NCBI GenBank assembly: GCA_009599575.1 | Contig: VWND01000084.1 | Span: 62,001-126,000 of the forward strand | Direction: 5' to 3' | DNA length: 64,000 nt | Source of the DNA: Blumeriella jaapii | Taxonomy: Eukaryota; Ascomycota; Leotiomycetes; Helotiales; Drepanopezizaceae | Part shown: positions 58,452 to 64,000 of the stretch, one piece after another | Numbering within the stretch: the stretch's first letter is position 1 | How the letters are laid out: each line of letters starts with the position of its first letter | Translations under genes and position numbers: made by a program | The notes under the pieces: generated by a model | Told to the model about the DNA's origin: nothing | What the model saw: only the letters and a program-made list of their open reading frames with translations | Databases searched by the model: none

Positions 58452-60470
58452 TAAATATCGCCACGATTTAGCTCGGAAACTTATAACGAGATCGATATTT
58501 CGCAACTAAAAAAACCTTAAAATAAATAAAACCTTTAAAATATTTATATCGCAAGCCACGAAATCGCTTTGTATCTTTTTAATTGTTTTATAACTATTAA
58601 TAGCGCGAATAAATTGCGTATACGTGCCGTAAATAATTACTTTTCTTTTTTCAACTGTAAATAAATTAATACGTTTTTAAATTGGTTTCTATTTACATTT
58701 AATTAATAACTTTTAAATTACGCAGTTTTTCTTCGCGCTGCAATCGATAAAAGCTCGTTTCGTACGAATTTCGCTTTTAGCTTTTTTAATCTCGACTGAA
58801 ATTATTATTTTCTGCTTTTCTTTTTCGCTCGATTTTATTGGCAGCGACGAAATTAAAATCGAACGAAAGCTTTTCCCGAATCTTTAAATTTATTAGCTTC
58901 GGAGCAATTTAAGACTATATATTTTTTTCTGTTGCATTTATAATATTCGACTTTTAAACAATTGGCTATACGATACCTTTTCTTTTAGCAGCGATTACAT
59001 TTCGAAAAGTAAAAGAAATCGTTAAAAGTTTTAGAATTTTAAAAGATTTTGTTAAAATTATCGTTTTTTCGCTTTCGTTTTTCTTTTTGTAACGTATTTT
59101 CGAATCGAAAACGATATATATCTATTCTAGCTTTTAAACTTTAATCGTAAATATAAATCTTTTCCTTTCTTTTCTTTTTGCGCTCGTTTCGTCGTTTATT
59201 ATTTTTCGTTTCGTTGCTAATAATTTTATTAGCATTTTCGATACGACGAGCGATTAATACTAATTTTTCGTACGAACTTATAATTGCAATATTGCTTCGT
59301 TTAATAATTTTTTTTCGAAAAATAAATCGGAGTTTTGCGAAAAGCATTTTTCTTTTAATCGCATCGTTTATTATTTGCAATTGCTATTCGAAATTATTTA
59401 AATAAACAACGAAATCGTTAATTAATTCATGCTTCTTTTGCTTCGCTTTATCGTATAAATTTAAAGCCGCGATTTTTCGATTTTCCGTATTTATTAAAAA
59501 ATCTAATATTCATTTTTTGAAATCGTCTTATATAATTCGAATATCCGTAGAACGTCGTTCGTATCCGGTCCACTTTTTTTTTATCTTATCGTCGAAAGCT
59601 AAAATACAGGCGTTAATTTTCTTTTGATCGGTACAAAATATTACTTTTTTATCCTGGCGAAAGCTTCGCTTTGCACGCCGAATAAAAAATTAAGCTTTTT
59701 TAGTATTTCTTTTTCGATATGTTGAAAAGTCTTTTATTTTCGATGCTTTTCGGCTCGAATTCGCTATGTTTTTTACAAAAAATATAATATGCTTAAAAAA
59801 AATGCTAGTTCGTTTTTAATAAATATTATTATCGTAATGCTCCGAAAATACTTTATAATAATCGCTAGCTTGGATTATTTTTTATCTTTTTTCAGCTGGG
59901 ACGGTGTTAAAAAGTATAAAAACTTTTTTTTCGATATTCTCGAAAGCGTTAAATTCTCGTTGGAATTATTTAACCTTTTTTCGGAGTTCGTTTCGGCGTT
60001 TTTTAGTTTCTTCGAATTTTTTAATTATTTCGTAGATTTTTTTCTTAATTTTTTTTTGCTCTACTTTAGCTCGTATCTTTTCTACTTTCTTACGTTTATC
60101 GTTCTTTTTTTATTCGGCGCGGATTCGTTTATTAGCCAAATAAATCAGGGTTTCGGTAAAAAATTTTTCCGAATCGCTTTGAGCGTGGCCTTTTTTAATA
60201 ATTTCTTTAATAAAAAAAGTTAAAAAGTCGTCGCGCTTTGATAGTAGGGTATTTTCGACCTTTAATAAAACTAGTAACGTTAGAAAAAACGATGGTACGG
60301 AGTTTCCTTAAGCAGCCGAAAATGCTAGGTCTTTTTAAATAGCTGGAAATGCTTGTTTTCTGCGAGTGCGAAAAGCTATAATATCGATAATAACGATATA
60401 AATATAATAATATAATAAAAATTATTTTAATAATATCGAACTGCCGTTCCGGTAAATAAAAAAATCAAAA
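58452..60470 (-). pseudogene. Family B gag remnant
   Basis: Minus-strand Lys/Glu-rich frame with stops. Readable parts include LYDKAKQKKHELINDFVVYL, then 59380-59141 (QIINDAIKRKMLFAKLRFIF, SYEKLVLIARRIENANKI), consistent with a Gag capsid region. The Phe-rich open frame on the plus strand at 59789-60223 is its mirror and is not a gene. Confidence 0.6.
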
Positions 60471-60883
60471 TATAAAAATTAAAAAGCAGAAAAACACTAG
60501 TTTAAATAATAAAGCTCAGATAAAATTGAATTAATAATCAAACTGATTTTTATCTTTTATATTTTTAATAAAAAGCGTATATAAATACAAAAGAAAAAAT
60601 GGAACTTTCGAAAAAAATATTTTCTAAAAAACCAGGCGAACTTTATTTAATATACTTTTCTAGCCTTTATCCCGACCTTTTCTTATCTTTTTTAATATAA
60701 TTTTAATAACTGATTCTTTAGCAATTATTCTTATAAAATGTTTTACCTAAATATTATCTCCAGCCCCTATAATACTATCCGGCCCCCACGGCCTATCCGC
60801 AGAGAATGCTATTCGAAAGTTGGTAGGAGACAGAGGGTTTTGGCGGATCACCTGACTTATATACGTGATGTTGGTTCCTGACA
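60471..60883 (-). repeat. Family B 5' LTR
   Basis: 413 bp. The outer part (60760-60883) is less decayed than its partner and retains CCAGCCCCTATAATACTATC and GGCCCCCACGGCCTATCCGC. It ends GTTCCTGACA before the CGACG duplication. Confidence 0.88.
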
Positions 60884-60888
60884 CGACG

Positions 60889-61648
60889 ATTCCGATTAAA
60901 GCGATTATATTTTTGAAAAAAAAATTTTTTTTAGAAAGGTTTGGAAATAGCCGAACGATAATTTCGCTGTTAAAACCATAGTTTAAGTCGTGATTCCATT
61001 TATAACCGAAAAAAAGAAAAATGCTTACAAAATTGTTTATTAATTATTCTATTGTTTTTGTTGTTTATTATTTTCCTTTTTATTATATATTATTTTATTA
61101 TTCTGGTTTTGCTTGCTTGTATATAATCTAATTATTTTGTTTCATATATACTATTTAATTTTGAAATCTTTTTTTATATTATTTAAAATATTTATTGTAT
61201 TTTTTTTTATTTAATTATACTTTTGTTTATTAGAATAAAAGCTTTATATATGTTCGAGCCGTATATTTGATATATTTATAATATTCGCATATTTTACGAA
61301 AACTATTTTTTATGTATTTTATTATTTGCTACTTTTTGTATTATTTATTTTTTCGTTATTTTAAACGGATGCCTGCCTGAACAGCTATAATTTATTAAAA
61401 AAATAGCATGCGGATTTCCGTAACTTTTGGATACAAATACTTTACAATCTCCGTACTTTTTTTTATTTATTTTTTAATAAACACAACATATTTTTTTAAT
61501 TAATAAACTTATCGATATTATATCGTTTTTTAAATAAAGCGTTGCTAAATCTGGCAAATTTATTTTTAATTTACTTTGGAACGGAACTATTATACGCAAT
61601 TTTTTCGAATTTAAGCAAATATATAATATCGCTATCCCAAATTAATAA
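60889..61648. other. Extremely AT-rich segment
   Basis: After ~20 bp that may continue the family C acidic tail, the sequence is dominated by T and A with very few CpG, unlike the CpG-retaining RIP sequence on either side. It could be the family C 3' LTR in a decayed state or a separate sequence. No gene seen. Confidence 0.35.
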
Positions 61649-64000
61649 ACAGTTTTCGTAAAAACATTTATAAAGCAATTCGATATAATAATTAAAAACG
61701 TTAACGAATTTTTATTCGATTATAAAGATTTCGTTAAAGCTGAATTCGTTCGCAAAAGCTTTAATTACGACAAATTTCTGCTGAATTACGATAACGCGTT
61801 AAAAACTTTCGCCGAAGCAAAAAAAGCTCGAAATAATAAAAAGGAAATAATAAATCGAATATTACGCTTTTTGCTAAATCAACGAAAAAAAATATTTAAA
61901 AATACGTTTTTAACAAGATTACCGGTGTTATTTTATTCCGGCATTTCGCTCGCTTTTTCGAAACTATTACTTTTATTAAAAAAAAAATTTGGATATTAAA
62001 CGCTTATATTTTTAAAACGCAAACCTTAAAAGCTAATAATTCAAAAGCCCGCAGATTTATAAGCTTTTTTACAACCGTTTGCAAATTAATCGACGACGTT
62101 ATATAATCGTTAAAAAAGGTTTTAATCGGCTGCGAAATTCTAAATTTGATCTTTTTTTAAAACAAAAAATTAAACGTCGTTAAATGCGGCATTTTTATAT
62201 CGAAAAAAAAAAACGACGCTATTCCGATATTTCAAATTTACGACGACGAAAAAAACGAAAAAGCTAATATTATTTTTATTTAATTCGAAAAAATACACGC
62301 GGTAGTAATTAATATTTTTAAAATAGCCAAAATAATTCGGCGATTTTTATTTTTAATTATCGAAAACGAATTCAAAAACGAAATTAAAAGCGTAATAGCA
62401 AATAACCGCTTATTCGAATACAAAAAACTTATTATATTTATAAAAACGATTCCGAAAAAAATAAAAACAAAAAACGTAAAAAAGCGCGCCGAAATTTCCG
62501 AAACTTTTTTTATTCGGAAAAAAAAACCATTCACGTCGTCAGCAAAAAAAGCACCGCGAGTAAAAACAGCCGGAAATCGACGCCGAGCTATAAGCTTTAA
62601 GTTAATTAACAAAAAACACGACGATTTTACGAAATCAGATTTAGAAAATATCGGAACTTCGAAAAAAAAAGATTTAAACGATTTTAAATTTGATTTTTCG
62701 AAATTAAATACGCAAATACCAAAAACGTTTGCTGCGTTTAAAAACGTCGAACCGCTAATATTTTAAATTTTAATAAAAGCATTTAAAATTTCGACCATTG
62801 CACGACTCGACCGAAAAAATTTAAAAGAAAATATCGAAATTATCGCGAAAAAAATTATACAAAAAATATAAAATCAAATTACTCTGTTTAAAATTTTCGT
62901 TTTCGACGACGAAACGATTCAAAAGTTTTATTTCGATATTTTTATATAAAAATCAAATAAATTCGTCAGTTTTTTTTTTTTTGTTTCGAACGAAAACTAA
63001 ATTAAGCTTTTTTCGGAAAATTGCAAATATAATATATTAAAATAAATAAAAAAAACTTTTAAAAACGATAATCCGTTTTTATTCGAATTTTTTTTCGCTA
63101 AAAAACTCCGATTTTTTAATTTTGTTTTTACGAATAACGTTAACGCTAAAAAAAACGGCAAGTTCTGCTATTTTTACGTACGCTATTACGCGGCGTATTA
63201 CGATTTAATTACAAAAAAAATCGACGTTGTCGGCTTCGCTAATCGATTCGCTGCTATCAGAAATTCGGATTACGACGTATTCGAAATTAATTTTAATAAT
63301 TAATTTATATTTCGACGAAAAACTGCGAAAACTATTTAAACGCGTATTAAAATTTATTTAGGCTACGCAAATTTTAAAACAGATTTTAAAGCTTTTAGCG
63401 CGATTATAAAACTCGATTAAAATATAAAAAAGTAAAAGCAACGAGTATTTCCAAAAGCCGATTTTTCTGGCTTTTCGACCGAAAGTGTTTTTTAAAATTT
63501 ATCCGAACTAAGCTGCGAATTCGTTAATTACGTAAAATTTTACAACGGAAAAAACAAACTATTATTGTATTTTATAAAAAAAAAAGTGGTTATATATAAA
63601 TATTATTTTCGACTGGTTAAAACCCAAAAAGCGCTTACAGCTTTTTTCGCCAATATGTTTTACAGTTTTATTTAACAAGCTTTTAAAATACATCTCGGTT
63701 TTTATTTCGCTGTTTTAATTATTCGGAATCTTAGAAACTGCCGCCTCGTAATATATCTTAACGTTCCGATCGCTTTAGGTTTCGCTAGCCCCGATCGTAT
63801 TATAATTATAAAATTCGATATCGCCGACTTTTAAAAAAAGGAAAAAATCGAAAATTTTATCGACGCCATTTTCGATTATTACGTTCTGCCTGCATTCGTA
63901 TACAATTCGGAAATAATCGAAGCTTATTTGCAATTACATCACGACGCTAAACTAATTAAAATTATTTAGAAAAGCTCAGCTTTTTCGTATTTTAGCGCGT
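61649..64000 (+). pseudogene. Long degenerate coding sequence of unknown family, running off the window
   Basis: The first part, 61649-61999, is open for 116 codons (NVNEFLFDYKDFVKAEFVRK, NYDKFLLNYDNALKTFAEA). From 61999 a second frame, shifted by one base, is readable to the window end for ~660 codons with roughly seventeen stops, almost all TAA. Protein-like stretches include FCYFYVRYYAAYYDLITKKI, PIALGFASPDRIIIIKFDIA, NFIDAIFDYYVLPAFVYNSE and AYLQLHHDAKLIKII. It has no RT, integrase, protease or zinc-knuckle motif that I recognise, so it may be a different transposon class or a RIP-damaged captured gene. Confidence 0.45.

Larger units (their letters stand above)
47112..60883 (-). mobile_element. 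Complete family B Ty3/gypsy chromovirus, with a nested family A element
   Basis: LTRs at 47112-47524 (3') and 60471-60883 (5'), both 413 bp. A perfect 5-bp target duplication, CGACG, is found at 47107-47111 and 60884-60888. Subtracting the nested 6.4-kb element leaves about 7.36 kb. The minus strand carries gag (58.5-60.4 kb), RT, RNase H, integrase and chromodomain (51.8 down to 48.7 kb). Confidence 0.9.
33599..61000 (+). mobile_element. Family C Ty3/gypsy retrotransposon, split by two nested elements
   Basis: Host element in three pieces: 33599-36229, 42684-47111 and 60884 onward. The element encodes gag near 34637, an RT core near 44651 and an acidic C-terminal tail before 47111. The outer limits are uncertain: the left edge is where family A similarity stops, starting TGTAAAACGGTGATACC. 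No matching right LTR was found, so 61000 is only an approximate end. At 33610-33760 the sequence is much less AT-biased and includes GTATAAAAG, possibly the LTR promoter. Confidence 0.55.

Noticed and set aside
59789..60223. 144-codon Phe-rich plus-strand open frame resembling a membrane protein
   Set aside because: It is the reverse complement of Lys/Glu-rich family B gag; AAA and GAA codons read backwards give Phe runs.
61649..64000. Possibility that the unknown frame is a Starship tyrosine recombinase (DUF3435)
   Set aside because: I could not find the family's conserved motifs or catalytic R...H-x-x-R...Y arrangement in the readable parts.

Overview
The window comes from a filamentous ascomycete (Pezizomycotina). 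Genes have short introns (47-103 bp) with GTAAGT-like donors, CTAAC-like branch sites and AG acceptors. The protein families are fungal: a New1/Elf1 ABC-F translation factor, a fungal RGS-transmembrane protein, an FMP42-type MFS transporter and an Avt3/4-type vacuolar amino-acid transporter. Repeats carry dense C-to-T and G-to-A damage that spares CpG, as expected of repeat-induced point mutation (RIP). No species is claimed.

Bases 1-24066 are a GC-balanced gene-bearing arm. In order: a 5'-truncated unknown acidic protein (1-1488, +), a small unknown protein with an N-terminal Cys/His cluster (2860-3648, +), a DUF1275 membrane protein (4292-5190, -) divergent from the New1-like factor (6006-9430, +), a gene-poor stretch with an unresolved minus-strand gene remnant (about 10.7-11.2 kb) and an alanine-rich/charged pair of frames (12036-12897, +), the RGS-TM protein (15488-17254, -), uncertain coding fragments at 18.4-19.4 kb, the FMP42-like transporter (19813-21771, -) and the Avt-like transporter (22315-24066, +). 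These genes do not form a cluster with one obvious function. They look like ordinary housekeeping and signalling genes of a chromosome arm.

Bases 24067-31294 are a transition zone of microsatellites, short diverged repeats, a decayed LTR element with gag remnants, and a 551-bp TA-flanked inverted-repeat element holding a transposase N-terminal fragment. The zone also holds an apparently intact two-exon gene (30320-30550, +) for a 55-residue secreted six-cysteine protein, about 0.75 kb from the repeat island.

Bases 31295-64000 are an AT-rich island of nested, RIP-damaged LTR retrotransposons. A truncated family A element (31295-33598, -) abuts a family C Ty3/gypsy element (+, starting near 33599). 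Family C is interrupted by a complete family A element (36230-42683, +, target duplication GAAAA) and by a complete family B element (47112-60883, -, target duplication CGACG). Family B is itself interrupted by another complete family A element (52041-58451, -, target duplication TAAAT). Beyond 61.6 kb a long degenerate coding frame that I do not recognise runs off the window end.
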